Assembly: GCF_000702205.1 (NCBI RefSeq)
Contig: NZ_JNKW01000004.1
Location: forward strand, 62,001 to 126,000
Direction: 5' to 3'
DNA length: 64,000 bases
DNA from: Lachnospira multipara LB2003
GTDB lineage: Bacteria; Bacillota; Clostridia; Lachnospirales; Lachnospiraceae
Position numbers and translations under genes: made by a program. This document shows, one piece after another, positions 28,791 to 40,353 of the stretch; position 1 is the stretch's first letter, and each line of letters starts with the position of its first letter. Under the pieces are notes generated by a model, which had not been told where the DNA came from, did not search any database, and saw nothing but the letters and a program-made list of their open reading frames with translations.

Positions 28791-29210
28791 TTACTTAGCG
28801 TCCTTAGGTCTCTTAGCACCATACTTAGAACGAGCCTGTCTTCTCTTAGCTACACCTGCAGTATCAAGTGTACCTCTGATGATATGATATCTTGTACCTG
28901 GTAAATCCTTAACTCTTCCACCTCTGATAAGTACTACAGAGTGTTCCTGAAGATTATGACCTTCACCTGGAATGTATGATGTTACTTCGATACCATTTGA
29001 AAGACGTACTCTGGCAATCTTTCTAAGAGCTGAGTTAGGCTTCTTAGGTGTTGCTGTCTTAACAGCTGTACACACACCTCTCTTCTGTGGAGCAGAGATG
29101 TCTGTAGACTTCTTCTTAAGAGAGTTGTATCCCTTCTGAAGAGCTGGAGCTGTAGACTTCTTTACAGTAGACTTTCTTCCTTGCTTTACTAACTGGTTAA
29201 ATGTAGGCAT
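28791..29210 (-). CDS. rpsL: 30S ribosomal protein S12
   Basis: Decoding-centre protein, 139 residues from the ATG at 29210 ([14 protein letters not shown]), after GGGAGGTGA. The family loops [15 protein letters not shown] and [29 protein letters not shown] are intact; the lysines of the KKPNSA and GHNLQEH loops, where streptomycin-resistance changes occur, are the wild-type residues. First gene of the str operon. Confidence 0.98.
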   Translation of the reverse strand: MPTFNQLVKQGRKSTVKKSTAPALQKGYNSLKKKSTDISAPQKRGVCTAVKTATPKKPNSALRKIARVRLSNGIEVTSYIPGEGHNLQEHSVVLIRGGRVKDLPGTRYHIIRGTLDTAGVAKRRQARSKYGAKRPKDAK

Positions 29211-29287
29211 TCGTATTTCACCTCCCGGAATTAGAATAAAATTTGGTTGCATCTTAGTAATTCACTAAGAATGTTGCGCAACAAAAT

Positions 29288-29312
29288 AGGGCATACCTAT
29301 TTGGCACGCCCT
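29288..29312 (-). promoter_or_regulatory. Leader hairpin of the str operon
   Basis: AGGGCGTGCC pairs with GGTATGCCCT (10 bp, two G-U), loop AAATA, starting only a few bases after the expected transcription start and followed by ATTTTGTTG. A second 6-bp hairpin, CTTAGT / ACTAAG, follows. An attenuator or mRNA-stability role is possible. Confidence 0.5.
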
Positions 29313-29315
29313 AAA

Positions 29316-29344
29316 ATTATATTATTTTCATTCATATATGTCAA
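29316..29344 (-). promoter_or_regulatory. Consensus sigma-A promoter of the str operon
   Basis: TTGACA (29339-29344), 17 bases, TATAAT (29316-29321) on the minus strand: both hexamers perfect with optimal spacing. It should drive rpsL, rpsG and fusA very strongly. Confidence 0.9.
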
Positions 29345-29448
29345 GTAGGTATATTTATATTAACCTATAATTTAATCAGAAATCTATTTTTTATTTTTTC
29401 AACGATTTCTGTGCCTCTATAATAATAAAAAAACTCAAAAAACAAAAC

Positions 29449-29484
29449 AAAGACGTTCTATAAAATAATTTATAGAACGTCTTT
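29449..29484 (-). terminator. Terminator of rpoBC
   Basis: Perfect 16-bp stem (29449-29464 with 29469-29484), 4-base loop, followed on the minus strand by GTTTTGTTTTTTGAG. It closes the rpoB-rpoC operon before the str promoter. Confidence 0.93.
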
Positions 29485-29520
29485 ATTATACTATTATTAT
29501 TTAATTAAATTCAATGTTTA

Positions 29521-32500
29521 TTATTCTGTTACACTTATTTCTTCAGTAGCATCTGCATCTTCAGAAATAGTTAACTCTTCTACAGGTTCTTCATAATCAA
29601 GTCCTGTATCAAGCTGAACATTCTGATATCTCTTCATACCAGTACCAGCTGGAATTAACTTACCGATAATAACGTTTTCCTTAAGACCGATAAGTGGATC
29701 AATCTTACCATTAATTGCTGCATCAGTAAGAACCTTAGTTGTTTCCTGGAATGAAGCAGCTGAAAGGAATGAATTAGTTGCAAGTGAAGCCTTAGTAATA
29801 CCTAAGATAATAGGTGTACCTGTAGCAGTTCTCTTACCAGCTGCCTCTAATGCTTCATTAGTTTCTGTAAATTCTATAGTTTCAACTGTAGATCCTGGTA
29901 AGAATTCTGAATCACCTGGTTCATCAATAACAATCTTCTTAAGCATCTGACGAACAATAAGTTCGATATGCTTATCGTTGATATCAACACCCTGAATTCT
30001 ATAAACGCTCTGAACTTCTCTAAGGATATAATCCTGAACAGCTCTAACGCCTAAGATTCTAACGATATCATGTGGGTTTTCAGAACCTTCTGTGATTTCT
30101 TCACCCTTCTTAACAACCTGTCCTTCTTCAACTTTACGTCTAGTATCTTTAGATAATGGATAAGCCTTAGAATTACCTTCATCATCAGTGATGATAATCT
30201 CTTCCTTTTTCTCTGTCTTGTTGATACTTACAGTACCACCAAATTCAGCAAGAACAGCTAACATCTTAGGTTTTCTAGCTTCGAAAAGTTCTTCTACTCT
30301 AGGAAGACCCTGAGTAATATTATCACCGGCAACACCACCTGTATGGAAAGTTCTCATAGTAAGCTGTGTACCTGGTTCACCGATTGACTGAGCAGCGATA
30401 ATACCAACTGCTTCACCAACCTGTACAGTCTGACCTGTTGCAAGGTTTGCACCATAACACTTAGCACAAACACCAATATGTGAACGACAAGTAAGGATTG
30501 TTCTAATCTTAACTTCCTTAACACCTGTCTTACAAATAGCTTCTGCTCTCTTAGGAGTTACAAGATGGTTAGCCTTAACAATTATTTCACCTGTTTCAGG
30601 ATCAACAATATCTTCAGCTAAATATCTACCTGTAATTCTTTCCTGTAATGGTTCAAGAATATCTTCCTTAGAACCTGAATGTGATGATCTTTCATTAACG
30701 AAAGAATAAACATACATACCAGGAATTGCCTTACCTTCTGAACAGTCAGTTTCTCTAATAATAAGATCCTGAGATACATCAACAAGACGTCTTGTTAAGT
30801 AACCTGAATCGGCTGTTCTTAAGGCTGTATCAGAAAGACCCTTTCTAGCACCGTGAGCAGAGATGAAATATTCAAGTACATCAAGACCTTCACGGAAGTT
30901 AGACTTGATAGGAAGTTCGATAGTATTACCTGATGTATCGGCCATCAAACCACGCATACCGGCTAACTGTTTAATCTGCTGGTTAGAACCTCTGGCACCT
31001 GAATCGGCCATCATGAAGATGTTGTTATACTTATCAAGACCTTCAAGAAGGGCATCCTTTAACTGATCATCAGTTTCCTGCCATACTCTAATTACATTCT
31101 TATGTCTTTCTTCATCAGTTGAACGACCACGGTTGTAGTTTCTTGTAATCTGTTCAACCTTAGCTTCAGCTTCAGCAATAAGCTGCTTCTTAATAGGTGG
31201 CACTGTCATTTCTGAAATAGAAACTGTCATAGCCGCTCTAGTAGAATACTTATAACCCATTGCCTTAATATCATCTAATACTTCAGCTGTCTTAGTAGTA
31301 CCATGTGTATTAATAACATGCTGTAAGATATCCTTAAGCTGCTTTTTACCAACATGGAAATCTACTTCTGGAAGAAGGAAGTTTTCTTCCTTCGATCTAT
31401 CAACATAACCTAAATCCTGTGGAAGGATTTCGTTGAATAATAATCTACCAAGTGTAGTTTCAACATTACCTGATACTTCATTACCATTAGCATCAGTCTT
31501 AGTTACATGAACTAAAATCTTTGAATGAAGTGTAATAACACCATTCTCATAAGCTAAGATAGCTTCATTAGTACTCTTAAAGAATTTACCTTCACCCTTA
31601 GCGCCAGGTCTTTCCTGTGTTAAGTAGTAAATACCAAGTACCATATCCTGTGAAGGAACAGCTACAGGACCACCATCTGATGGCTTAAGTAAGTTGTTAG
31701 GTGAAAGTAACATAAATCTACATTCAGCCTGAGCTTCAACAGTTAATGGAAGATGGACAGCCATCTGGTCACCATCGAAATCGGCATTGAAGGCTGTACA
31801 AACAAGTGGATGTAACTTAATAGCCTTACCTTCTACAAGGATTGGTTCAAATGCCTGAATACCAAGTCTATGAAGTGTAGGAGCACGGTTAAGCATAACT
31901 GGATGCTCTTTAATAACATCCTCTAATACATCCCAAACCTCTGTTTCAAGATGTTCTACACTCTTCTTAGCTTTCTTAATATTATCAGCAAGACCACGTC
32001 TTACTAACTCTCTCATAACAAATGGCTTGAATAATTCAATAGCCATTTCCTTTGGAAGACCACACTGATAAATCTTAAGTTCTGGTCCAACAACGATAAC
32101 TGAACGTCCAGAGTAATCGACACGCTTACCAAGTAAGTTCTGTCTGAAACGACCCTGCTTACCCTTTAATAAATCAGATAATGACTTAAGAGCTCTATTA
32201 CCAGGACCTGTAACAGGACGACCATTACGACGACCGTTATCAATAAGAGCATCAACAGCTTCCTGAAGCATTCTCTTTTCGTTACGAACGATAATTTCAG
32301 GAGCGCCAAGCTCTAATAAACGAGCAAGACGGTTATTTCTGTTGATGATTCTTCTATAAAGATCATTAAGATCTGAAGTAGCAAATCTACCACCATCTAA
32401 CTGAACCATAGGTCTTAAATCTGGTGGAATAACTGGAATCTCTGTTAAGATCATCCATTCAGGCTTCTGACCAGCATTAATAAATGCTTCAAAAACCTCA

Positions 32501-33165
32501 ATTCTCTTGATAAGTCTAGCAGCTTTCTGAGATGTTGTAGTTGCTAATTCTTCCTTAAGCTTTGCAGCTTCTTCTTCAAGATTAACCATTGAAAGAAGCT
32601 CAAGAATAGCTTCAGCACCCATACCTACTCTGAAAGTATTACCATACTGATCATATAATTCTCTATATTCTGTCTCAGATAAAATCTTCTTAAATGGAAT
32701 ATCAGTTTCACCTGGGTCAATTACAATATAAGATGCAAAATAAAGCACCTTCTCTAAGTTCTTAGGACCGATATCAAGAATAAGATCCATTCTACTTGGA
32801 ATACCCTTGAAATACCAAATATGTGATACAGGAGCTGCTAAGTGAATATAACCCATACGATCTCTACGTACAGATGCCTTAGTAACTTCTACGCCACACT
32901 TATCACAGATAATACCCTTATCTTTGATCTTCTTATATTTACCACAGTGGCATTCCCAGTCTTTACTAGGTCCAAATATTTTCTCACAGAACAAACCATC
33001 TCTTTCAGGCTTAAGTGTTCTATAGTTAATAGTTTCAGGTTTAGTTACCTCACCGTAGTAACCATCACTACGACGAGCCCATTCCTTAATTGTTTCAGGA
33101 GATGCAAGCTTAATCTGAATCTTGTCAAATTTTAAAGACTTATTGCTCTTTAAATTCTCTGCCAT
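29521..33165 (-). CDS. rpoC: DNA-directed RNA polymerase subunit beta'
   Basis: 1214 residues. N-terminal zinc site CHCGK (about 72-76) with CDKCG (about 87-91); catalytic Mg loop [12 protein letters not shown] (about residue 460); second zinc cluster [13 protein letters not shown] (about 890); trigger-loop region MRTFHTGG. Complete, ending in a short acidic tail ([13 protein letters not shown]). Eighteen bases downstream of rpoB. Confidence 0.99.
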   Translation of the reverse strand: MAENLKSNKSLKFDKIQIKLASPETIKEWARRSDGYYGEVTKPETINYRTLKPERDGLFCEKIFGPSKDWECHCGKYKKIKDKGIICDKCGVEVTKASVRRDRMGYIHLAAPVSHIWYFKGIPSRMDLILDIGPKNLEKVLYFASYIVIDPGETDIPFKKILSETEYRELYDQYGNTFRVGMGAEAILELLSMVNLEEEAAKLKEELATTTSQKAARLIKRIEVFEAFINAGQKPEWMILTEIPVIPPDLRPMVQLDGGRFATSDLNDLYRRIINRNNRLARLLELGAPEIIVRNEKRMLQEAVDALIDNGRRNGRPVTGPGNRALKSLSDLLKGKQGRFRQNLLGKRVDYSGRSVIVVGPELKIYQCGLPKEMAIELFKPFVMRELVRRGLADNIKKAKKSVEHLETEVWDVLEDVIKEHPVMLNRAPTLHRLGIQAFEPILVEGKAIKLHPLVCTAFNADFDGDQMAVHLPLTVEAQAECRFMLLSPNNLLKPSDGGPVAVPSQDMVLGIYYLTQERPGAKGEGKFFKSTNEAILAYENGVITLHSKILVHVTKTDANGNEVSGNVETTLGRLLFNEILPQDLGYVDRSKEENFLLPEVDFHVGKKQLKDILQHVINTHGTTKTAEVLDDIKAMGYKYSTRAAMTVSISEMTVPPIKKQLIAEAEAKVEQITRNYNRGRSTDEERHKNVIRVWQETDDQLKDALLEGLDKYNNIFMMADSGARGSNQQIKQLAGMRGLMADTSGNTIELPIKSNFREGLDVLEYFISAHGARKGLSDTALRTADSGYLTRRLVDVSQDLIIRETDCSEGKAIPGMYVYSFVNERSSHSGSKEDILEPLQERITGRYLAEDIVDPETGEIIVKANHLVTPKRAEAICKTGVKEVKIRTILTCRSHIGVCAKCYGANLATGQTVQVGEAVGIIAAQSIGEPGTQLTMRTFHTGGVAGDNITQGLPRVEELFEARKPKMLAVLAEFGGTVSINKTEKKEEIIITDDEGNSKAYPLSKDTRRKVEEGQVVKKGEEITEGSENPHDIVRILGVRAVQDYILREVQSVYRIQGVDINDKHIELIVRQMLKKIVIDEPGDSEFLPGSTVETIEFTETNEALEAAGKRTATGTPIILGITKASLATNSFLSAASFQETTKVLTDAAINGKIDPLIGLKENVIIGKLIPAGTGMKRYQNVQLDTGLDYEEPVEELTISEDADATEEISVTE

Positions 33166-33183
33166 TATAGTGCTCCCTTCTCT

Positions 33184-36100
33184 TTATTCTTCGCTACCGT
33201 CACCGTAATCATCAGCTTCATCAAAACTATCATCAAAGCTATCGTCTACATCAGTAGCATCTTCAAAGCCATCTTCACCTATCTCTTGAATAGTTGAACC
33301 AGCCTTAGCATATTCAGCTTCCTGTTCTCTAGAGTTTCTTCTATAGTTACCATCATCTAAGACTTTCTTAAAATCAGTAACTTCATATTCAGAACTCTCA
33401 AGGAGCTTAACTTCGTTATTATCTGCATCAAGAACTCTAACATCAAGTGCAAGTGACTGTAATTCCTTAAGTAATACCTTGAATGATTCAGGGATACCTG
33501 GTTCAGGAATATTCTCACCCTTAATAATAGCTTCGTATGTCTTAACACGTCCAACAACATCATCAGACTTAACAGTTAAGATTTCCTGAAGTGTATATGC
33601 AGCACCATAAGCTTCAAGAGCCCAAACTTCCATTTCACCAAATCTCTGTCCACCGAACTGAGCTTTACCACCAAGTGGCTGCTGAGTTACAAGTGAGTAA
33701 GGACCTGTTGAACGAGCATGAATCTTATCATCAACTAAGTGGTGTAACTTTAAGTAATGCATGAAACCGATTGTAACTGGGCTATCAAAATATTCACCAG
33801 TTCTACCGTCACGAAGTCTTACCTTACCATCACTACCAATCTGAACACCCTTCCATTCAGCTCTATGATCTCTGTGCTCTGAAAGATATTCAAATACTTC
33901 GTCCTGAAGTACATCTTTATACTTATCTTCAAATGTTACTAAATCGCTTGGTAATTCTTCACCCTGCTTTTCAGCTTCTTCTTTCCATTCTTCTAATTCC
34001 TTAGCATCAAATGGAGTATTAGCATAGTCATTAGCAAGCTGTAATGTTTCAGTAATATCATTTTCATCAGCACCATCGAATACAGGTGTTGAGATATTAA
34101 ATCCTAATACCTTAGCAGCTAAACTTAAATGAATTTCAAGGACCTGACCGATGTTCATACGTGAAGGAACACCAAGTGGGTTAAGTACGATATCAAGAGG
34201 ACGACCATTTGGAAGATATGGCATATCTTCAACAGGAAGAACTCTTGAAACAACACCCTTGTTACCATGACGACCGGCCATCTTATCACCAACGCCAATC
34301 TTTCTCTTCTGAGCGATATAAATACGAACTGATTTATTAACGCCAGGAGCTAATTCATCGCCATTTTCTCTTGTAAATACCTTAACACCTACGATAATAC
34401 CGTATGCACCATGAGGTACCTTAAGTGAAGTATCTCTTACTTCTCTAGCCTTTTCACCAAAGATAGCTCTAAGTAATCTCTCTTCAGCTGTAAGTTCTGT
34501 TTCTCCCTTAGGAGTAACCTTACCAACTAAGATATCACCAGCACGAACCTCAGCACCAATACGGATGATACCGTTCTCATCAAGATCCTTAACAGCTTCA
34601 GCAGCAGTTGAAGGTAAATCTCTTGTGATTTCTTCTGGTCCAAGCTTAGTATCTCTAGCTTCTGTTTCATATTCTTCAATATGAATAGATGTATATACAT
34701 CATCTCTAACAAGACGCTCACTAAGAAGTACAGCATCTTCGTAGTTATAACCTTCCCATGTCATGAAACCGATAAGAGGGTTCTTACCAAGTGCAATTTC
34801 ACCATTAGAAGTTGAAGGACCATCAGCAATAACATCACCCTTCTTAACTTCATCGTTCTTAAATACGATAGGTCTCTGATTATAACAGTTAGACTGGTTA
34901 GATCTTGAATATTTAGTTAAATGATATTCTCTAACGTTACCATCTGTTTCTCTAACAACAATCTTGTTAGATTCAGAAGATAATACAACACCATCTTCTT
35001 CAGCAACTACACAAACACCTGAGTCAACTGCAGTCTTATTTTCAATACCTGTACCAATTACTGGAGCTTCTGTCATAAGAAGAGGTACTGCCTGACGCTG
35101 CATGTTAGAACCCATTAAGGCACGAGTACAGTCATCATTCTGAAGGAATGGAATCATAGATGTAGCAACTGAGAAGACCATCTTAGGAGATACATCCATT
35201 AAATCAATCTGTTCCTTGGCAAACTGAGAAGTTTCTTCTCTAAATCTACCAGAAACTGTATTACGAACGAAATATCCGTTCTCATCAATTTCAGCATTAG
35301 CCTGAGCAACATGGAAATCATCTTCTTCATCAGCTGTGAAGTATCTAACTTCATTAGTTACTCTAGGATTCTTAGGATCAGTCTTATCTACAATACGATA
35401 TGGTGCTTCAATGAAACCATAATCGTTAATTCTAGCATATGAAGCTAAAGAGTTAATAAGACCGATGTTAGGACCTTCTGGTGTCTCGATAGGACACATT
35501 CTACCATAGTGAGTATAGTGTACATCTCGAACCTCGAAACCTGCACGATCTCTAGAAAGACCACCAGGACCTAAGGCAGAAAGACGTCTCTTATGAGTAA
35601 TCTCACTTAATGGGTTATTCTGATCCATGAACTGTGACAACTGTGAACTACCAAAGAATTCCTTAATAGCAGCTGTTACAGGCTTAATATTAATTAATGA
35701 CTGAGGTGAAATACCTGAAAGGTCCTGAGTTGACATTCTTTCACGAACAACTCTTTCCATTCTTGAAATACCAATTCTAAACTGGTTCTGTAATAATTCA
35801 CCAACAGCTCTAATACGTCTGTTACCAAGGTGATCAATATCATCCTTTGTACCAATACCGTACTCTAAGTGCATATTGTAGTTAATAGAAGCAAAAATAT
35901 CTTCTACTGTAATATGCTTTGGTACTAAATCAGCAATATTCTTCTCAATTGCATCCTTAATATCATCAATATCAGAATTTTCTGAAAGAATCTGTTCAAG
36001 AACTGGGTAATAAACAGCCTCATTAACACCTAATTCTTTTAATTCTTCTTCTGATAAATCAACCCACTTTCTAATATCAACTGCACGGTTAGATAAAACC

Positions 36101-37146
36101 TTAACAGTTCTATTAGAAACTGTACCGTCAAAGTTCTTTATTTCAACATTGACAAATACAGAAGCAACAGCTGCATCCTGGATTTCCTGACCTAATTCTC
36201 TAGTGACTCTATCACCAGCCTTAGCAATTACCTGGCCATTTAAATCTACAACATCCTCAGCTAATATCTGACCGTTAAGTCTGCTTCTGAAAGATAACTT
36301 CTTATTAAACTTATATCTACCAACTCTAGCAAGATCATATCTTCTAGGGTCAAAGAACATACCATGAATAAGCGATTCAGCACTTTCTACTGATAAAGGT
36401 TCGCCTGGTCTTAACTTCTTATATAATTCAAGAATACCTTCCTGATAATTAGAAGAAGAATCCTTCTCCATAGTAGCAAGAAGTTTTGGTTCTTCACCAA
36501 AAATATCTATAATTTCGGCATTAGTATTAACACCCATAGCACGAATAAGAACTGTAATAGGTACCTTCTTATTACGGTCAACCTTAACATAGAATACATC
36601 GTTAGCATCTGTTTCGTACTCTAACCATGCACCTCTATTAGGAATAACCTGAGCGCTATAAAGGAAAATCTTACCGTACTTATCCTTCTGAATATCGTAA
36701 TATATTCCAGGTGAACGTACTAACTGGCTTACGATAACTCGTTCAGCACCATTAATTACAAATGTTCCTGTTCTAGTCATTAAAGGAAGATCACCCATGA
36801 AAATTTCATGTTCACTTATTTCTTCACTTTCTTTGTTGTGAAGTCTTACTTTAACTTTAAGTGGAGCTGCATATGTTGCATCTCTTTCTTTACACTCTTC
36901 GATGGAATACTTTACTTCATCCTCGCATAACTCATAATCTACAAATTCAAGACTCAATCTACCATTGTAGTCTGCAATTGGAGATATGTCATCAAAGACC
37001 TCTTTTAAGCCTTCGCGCAAGAACCACTGATAAGAATCCTTCTGGACCTCAATAAGGTTAGGCATTTCAAGAACTTCCTTGGTTCTAGAAAAACTCATGC
37101 GCATTGATTTGCCTGACTTTACTGGGCGTAATCTGTTCTTTTCCAT
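33184..37146 (-). CDS. rpoB: DNA-directed RNA polymerase subunit beta
   Basis: 1320 residues. The rifampicin-binding region is seen as [30 protein letters not shown] with wild-type Gln, Asp, His and Ser residues; further downstream are [14 protein letters not shown] and [10 protein letters not shown], and the C-terminal [24 protein letters not shown]. Longer than the 1190 residues of Bacillus because of an acidic C-terminal tail ([18 protein letters not shown]), common in Clostridia. ATG after AGGGGTGA. Confidence 0.99.
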   Translation of the reverse strand: MEKNRLRPVKSGKSMRMSFSRTKEVLEMPNLIEVQKDSYQWFLREGLKEVFDDISPIADYNGRLSLEFVDYELCEDEVKYSIEECKERDATYAAPLKVKVRLHNKESEEISEHEIFMGDLPLMTRTGTFVINGAERVIVSQLVRSPGIYYDIQKDKYGKIFLYSAQVIPNRGAWLEYETDANDVFYVKVDRNKKVPITVLIRAMGVNTNAEIIDIFGEEPKLLATMEKDSSSNYQEGILELYKKLRPGEPLSVESAESLIHGMFFDPRRYDLARVGRYKFNKKLSFRSRLNGQILAEDVVDLNGQVIAKAGDRVTRELGQEIQDAAVASVFVNVEIKNFDGTVSNRTVKVLSNRAVDIRKWVDLSEEELKELGVNEAVYYPVLEQILSENSDIDDIKDAIEKNIADLVPKHITVEDIFASINYNMHLEYGIGTKDDIDHLGNRRIRAVGELLQNQFRIGISRMERVVRERMSTQDLSGISPQSLINIKPVTAAIKEFFGSSQLSQFMDQNNPLSEITHKRRLSALGPGGLSRDRAGFEVRDVHYTHYGRMCPIETPEGPNIGLINSLASYARINDYGFIEAPYRIVDKTDPKNPRVTNEVRYFTADEEDDFHVAQANAEIDENGYFVRNTVSGRFREETSQFAKEQIDLMDVSPKMVFSVATSMIPFLQNDDCTRALMGSNMQRQAVPLLMTEAPVIGTGIENKTAVDSGVCVVAEEDGVVLSSESNKIVVRETDGNVREYHLTKYSRSNQSNCYNQRPIVFKNDEVKKGDVIADGPSTSNGEIALGKNPLIGFMTWEGYNYEDAVLLSERLVRDDVYTSIHIEEYETEARDTKLGPEEITRDLPSTAAEAVKDLDENGIIRIGAEVRAGDILVGKVTPKGETELTAEERLLRAIFGEKAREVRDTSLKVPHGAYGIIVGVKVFTRENGDELAPGVNKSVRIYIAQKRKIGVGDKMAGRHGNKGVVSRVLPVEDMPYLPNGRPLDIVLNPLGVPSRMNIGQVLEIHLSLAAKVLGFNISTPVFDGADENDITETLQLANDYANTPFDAKELEEWKEEAEKQGEELPSDLVTFEDKYKDVLQDEVFEYLSEHRDHRAEWKGVQIGSDGKVRLRDGRTGEYFDSPVTIGFMHYLKLHHLVDDKIHARSTGPYSLVTQQPLGGKAQFGGQRFGEMEVWALEAYGAAYTLQEILTVKSDDVVGRVKTYEAIIKGENIPEPGIPESFKVLLKELQSLALDVRVLDADNNEVKLLESSEYEVTDFKKVLDDGNYRRNSREQEAEYAKAGSTIQEIGEDGFEDATDVDDSFDDSFDEADDYGDGSEE

Positions 37147-37239
37147 TGACGTTTCACCCCTTGTGTTTATTTCGCAAATGTGGTTTTTATTTCAATAAAA
37201 GTGCCAAATAGACACACTTACCACAATAGTGCATTGTCC

Positions 37240-37268
37240 ATATTATCACAATAAGTCAAGTTAGTCAA
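37240..37268 (-). promoter_or_regulatory. Probable sigma-A promoter of rpoBC
   Basis: TTGACT (37263-37268), 17 bases, TAATAT (37240-37245) on the minus strand; an overlapping GATAAT with 15-base spacing is the alternative -10. About 95 bases before rpoB. Confidence 0.5.
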
Positions 37269-37309
37269 TATTAACATAGGGATTTTTTAAGAAATATTTT
37301 AATAGAATA

Positions 37310-37360
37310 AGCACTGCATCGCGTTAATGCAAAGAATCATTCTACGCAAAATGCAGTACT
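37310..37360 (-). terminator. Long hairpin after the HicB-like gene
   Basis: AGTACTGCAT / ATGCAGTGCT outer stem (one G-U or mismatch) with an inner GCGT / ACGC and AGAATGATTCT; followed by TATTCTATT. Probably the terminator of the HicB-like transcript. Confidence 0.55.
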
Positions 37361-37392
37361 ATAAATTTATATGATTTGTAAAGCTGCCTTTA

Positions 37393-37608
37393 TTAATCAG
37401 GCTCTACAATTTTAGTTCCATTTTTAACCGCTAAAGATAACCATTCATATTTAGCTTTTCTAACATTCTTTAAAGCTTCTTCAATAGTCTTACCTTCACT
37501 AACAACTTCAGGTAGTTCAGGATAACAAGCTGTAAATGTGTCATTATTTTTGTTCGGAATAATTCTAACCCTATATGGTAAATCGTTATAATACTCTACT
37601 GATTTCAT
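37393..37608 (-). CDS. Orphan HicB-like antitoxin-type protein
   Basis: 71 residues. The half-RNase-H fold of HicB/UPF0150 is visible: YRVRIIPNKNNDTFTACYPELPEVVSEGKTIEEALKNV, with the typical FTACYPELP and GxTxEEAxxN elements, but there is no DNA-binding helix-turn-helix or Arc-type C-terminus. No hicA toxin (a short basic protein with a GHxxxxH-like pattern) flanks it. GGGAGG lies 11 bases before the ATG. It sits between the rplL terminator and the rpoB promoter with no room for a clear promoter, so expression probably comes from read-through of the terminator. Confidence 0.75.
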   Translation of the reverse strand: MKSVEYYNDLPYRVRIIPNKNNDTFTACYPELPEVVSEGKTIEEALKNVRKAKYEWLSLAVKNGTKIVEPD

Positions 37609-37642
37609 ATCAAGTTGGACCTCCCAAATATAAGAATTAAAA

Positions 37643-37680
37643 AAGAGCCCAATCGAGAGCTAGCTCACCTTTGGGCTCTT
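37643..37680 (-). terminator. Terminator of rplJL
   Basis: Perfect 10-bp stem AAGAGCCCAA / TTGGGCTCTT (37671-37680 with 37643-37652), loop containing GAGCTAGCTC, followed by TTTTTTAATTC on the minus strand. Confidence 0.9.
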
Positions 37681-37723
37681 AATAATTATATCATAGTTTC
37701 AAATAAGAAATCTATAAGCTAAA

Positions 37724-38077
37724 TTACTTTAATGTTACTGTAGCACCAGCATCTTCAAGCTTCTTCTTGATTTCTTCAGCTTCTTCCTTAGAAACAGCTT
37801 CCTTGATAACCTTAGGAGCAGCTGTAACCATATCCTTAGCTTCCTTTAAGCCAAGACCTGTGATTTCACGTACAACCTTGATAACGCCTACGCCTGAACC
37901 TGCTGTTAATTCAACATCAAATTCTGTCTTTTCTTCAGCTGCTGCTGCACCTGCTGCTGCAACTACAACGCCTGCTGCTGCAGATACGCCGAATTCTTCT
38001 TCACATGCCTTAACTAAATCATTTAATTCTAAAACTGATAAACCCTTGATTACTTCAATAATTTCCTGTGTTGTCAT
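37724..38077 (-). CDS. rplL: 50S ribosomal protein L7/L12
   Basis: Stalk protein that recruits translation factors. 117 residues from the ATG at 38077 ([18 protein letters not shown]); a GTG two codons upstream is closer to the AAGGAG site, so the start is slightly uncertain. N-terminal dimer domain, Ala-rich hinge ([21 protein letters not shown], about 34-54), and C-terminal factor-binding domain with GLKEAKDMV. Promoted together with rplJ. Confidence 0.96.
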   Translation of the reverse strand: MTTQEIIEVIKGLSVLELNDLVKACEEEFGVSAAAGVVVAAAGAAAAEEKTEFDVELTAGSGVGVIKVVREITGLGLKEAKDMVTAAPKVIKEAVSKEEAEEIKKKLEDAGATVTLK

Positions 38078-38186
38078 AATCACTAAATCTCCTTTTCTAA
38101 AAAGTTGTGGTTAAACCACTATTTATAAATTGCTTAAACATGTTATGCATACGCATAACCAAATACTTCTAATTTGTATCAGCTAA

Positions 38187-38684
38187 TTAAGCTGCACCAT
38201 TCTCGTTCTTTTCAGCGATCTGCTTAATAACACGAGCGAAGTTTGTAATAGGTGACTGCATAGAGCCAAGTAACTTGCTGAGAAGTTCTTCTCTTGAAGG
38301 GATGCTTGCGATAACCTTAACGCCATCCTTATCATAAAATGTACCTTCAACAACAGCTGCCTTTAACTCAAGTGCTTCTGCCTTTTCTGCGAACTTAGCT
38401 AAAACTCTTGCTGGAGCTGTAGCATCATCCTTAGAAATTGCAATAGCGTTAGTACCATCAAGTAACTCTGTGAAGTTCTCGAATTCTGTACCAGCAATTG
38501 CTCTCTTAACTAAAGTGTTCTTATAAACCTTGTAAACTACACCAGCTTCTCTTAACTGCTTACGAAGTTCTGTATCTTCAGCAACAGTTAAACCCTGGTA
38601 GTTAACTAATACAACGCCACAAGCGCCATCTAAGTTAGCCTTAATTTCGTCTACGATAGGTGCTTTAAGTTCTACCTTTGCCAT
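38187..38684 (-). CDS. rplJ: 50S ribosomal protein L10
   Basis: Stalk base that holds L7/L12 dimers. 165 residues, MAKVELKAPIVDEIK, with GLTVAEDTELRKQLREAGVVYKVYKNTLVKRA (about 30-61) and a C-terminal helical tail for L12. Preceded by an L10-type leader with an attenuator. Confidence 0.97.
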   Translation of the reverse strand: MAKVELKAPIVDEIKANLDGACGVVLVNYQGLTVAEDTELRKQLREAGVVYKVYKNTLVKRAIAGTEFENFTELLDGTNAIAISKDDATAPARVLAKFAEKAEALELKAAVVEGTFYDKDGVKVIASIPSREELLSKLLGSMQSPITNFARVIKQIAEKNENGAA

Positions 38685-38754
38685 TAATATTTACCTCCTA
38701 TTTAGATTCTTTCCACTACTAAGAGTGGTGAATTGCCACATGAAGTAAAGAAAA

Positions 38755-38862
38755 AGCCCTTCTGCCAAAGACAGAAGGGCTGAAATTACAAATTCAAATT
38801 TCTTTCCTCGGCGAGCGTGTTACCTTTAACCTTACGGACTCACTGTCTTAGGGCAATATATA
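38755..38862 (-). ncRNA. Ribosomal protein L10 leader with attenuator
   Basis: Between the rplJL promoter and rplJ. The upstream fold includes CCTAAGACAGTGAGTCCGTAAGG and CTCGCCGAGGAAAG, typical of the Firmicute L10 leader that binds L10(L12)4. It is followed by a strong terminator: AGCCCTTCTG / CAGAAGGGCT (38772-38781 with 38755-38764), then TTTTTC. L10 binding is expected to favour termination; this is family knowledge, not seen. Confidence 0.85.
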
Positions 38863-38899
38863 TATGATAAATAACCGAAGTTAATCATCAACGTGTGAT

Positions 38900-38929
38900 A
38901 GTATACTATCAAAATATATAGGTTGTCAA
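38900..38929 (-). promoter_or_regulatory. Sigma-A promoter of rplJL
   Basis: TTGACA (38924-38929), 18 bases, TATACT (38900-38905) on the minus strand, immediately after rplA. It makes rplJ-rplL independent of the upstream genes. Confidence 0.8.
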
Positions 38930-38938
38930 GCGTTAATA

Positions 38939-39634
38939 TTAGCCAACGTATTTAGCTGTTGAAACCTTAACACCAGGACCCATTGTAGAAGTAAGAACTA
39001 CACTTCTTAAATACTGACCCTTAAGTGTTGCTGGCTTAGCCTTAACGATTGCATCCATAATAGCCTGGAAGTTGTCTGATAACTGTTCTTCTGTGAAAGA
39101 AGCCTTACCAATTGGCACGTGAATGATATTTGTCTTATCAAGACGGTACTCAATCTTACCAGCCTTGATATCATTAACAGCCTTTGTTACATCCATAGTA
39201 ACTGTACCAGCCTTAGGGTTTGGCATTAAGCCCTTAGGACCAAGTACTCTACCGAGACGACCAACAACGCCCATCATATCAGGTGTAGCAACAACTACAT
39301 CAAAATCAAACCAACCATCGTTCTGGATCTTTGGAACTAATTCCTCAGCACCAACGAAGTCAGCACCAGCTGCTAAAGCTTCATCAGCCTTTGCACCCTT
39401 AGCGAATACTAAAACCTTTACAGTCTTACCTGTACCGTGTGGAAGAACAACAGCACCTCTGATCTGCTGTTCAGCATGACGTCCGTCACAACCTGTTCTA
39501 ATGTGTGCTTCGATTGTCTCATCAAATTTAGCAACTGCAGTCTTCTTAACTAATGAAACTGCTTCTGTTGCATCGTATAATGTAGCGCGGTCAATATTCT
39601 TGGCTGCTTCTACATATTTCTTTCCTCTTTTCAT
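38939..39634 (-). CDS. rplA: 50S ribosomal protein L1
   Basis: L1 stalk protein and known translational repressor of rplK-rplA in other bacteria. 231 residues, [18 protein letters not shown]. The signature [21 protein letters not shown] (about 122-142) is present and complete. A 155-base spacer to rplK contains a 9-bp hairpin (CATATATCA / TGATATATG) just before a GTGGGAGGAAAG stretch, a possible L1 target. Confidence 0.98.
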   Translation of the reverse strand: MKRGKKYVEAAKNIDRATLYDATEAVSLVKKTAVAKFDETIEAHIRTGCDGRHAEQQIRGAVVLPHGTGKTVKVLVFAKGAKADEALAAGADFVGAEELVPKIQNDGWFDFDVVVATPDMMGVVGRLGRVLGPKGLMPNPKAGTVTMDVTKAVNDIKAGKIEYRLDKTNIIHVPIGKASFTEEQLSDNFQAIMDAIVKAKPATLKGQYLRSVVLTSTMGPGVKVSTAKYVG

Positions 39635-39789
39635 TATATAAACCTCCTAGTGGTAATAACGGAAGGATTAACTTTCCTCCCACATATATCAAAGTATGTG
39701 ATATATGTTGTATTTTGCTCCTGCAATTCACATATGTGATAAAGAGCCGTTTCTAAATAACTTTCGTAAGTTTGTTAACTAAAGGCTAA

Positions 39790-40215
39790 TTAGTCCTCTA
39801 CAACAATACCCATACTCTTAGCTGTACCTTCGATCATTGAAGTAGCTGCTTCGATTGAAGCTGCATTTAAATCTGGCATCTTAAGTTCAGCAATCTTCTG
39901 AACTTCAGATCTCTTGATTGTAGCAACCTTAGTCTTGTTAGGAACACCTGAACCTGACTTAATGTTGCAAGCCTTCTTAAGAAGAACAGCAGCTGGTGGA
40001 GTCTTTGTAATAAAACTAAAGCTTCTATCAGCATAAACAGTAATAACTACAGGGATGATTAAATCGCCCTGATCTGCTGTCTTAGCATTGAACTGCTTAG
40101 TAAATTCTACGATATTAACTCCGTGCTGACCAAGTGCAGGACCAACTGGTGGTGCTGGTGTTGCCTTGCCTGCAGGGATCTGTAATTTAATATAACCTGT
40201 TACTTTCTTTGCCAT
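39790..40215 (-). CDS. rplK: 50S ribosomal protein L11
   Basis: GTPase-centre protein required for the stringent response. 141 residues from the ATG at 40215 ([20 protein letters not shown]), after AGGAGGTG; a 24-codon upstream extension in the open frame is not real. The [17 protein letters not shown] motif (about 21-37) and C-terminal domain are intact. Confidence 0.97.
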   Translation of the reverse strand: MAKKVTGYIKLQIPAGKATPAPPVGPALGQHGVNIVEFTKQFNAKTADQGDLIIPVVITVYADRSFSFITKTPPAAVLLKKACNIKSGSGVPNKTKVATIKRSEVQKIAELKMPDLNAASIEAATSMIEGTAKSMGIVVED

Positions 40216-40306
40216 AGTGGCACCTCCTAAAAATAATGTGGTAAATGGCGACCAATAATAAAAAGGAATATAAGCACTATAGAACAATCTTAATTCCCTG
40301 GTCTCC

Positions 40307-40350
40307 CACGCTCGAATATCGAGCCGCTTATTCTAACAAATAAGCCTTAA
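40307..40350 (-). other. Hairpins in the nusG-rplK spacer
   Basis: GCTTATT / AATAAGC (40339-40345 with 40326-40332) and GCTCGA / TCGAGC (40319-40324 with 40310-40315), both perfect, followed by GTGGGAGACCAGGG. This could be an autogenous L1/L11 control site; no terminator U-run is seen. Confidence 0.45.
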
Positions 40351-40353
40351 TTG

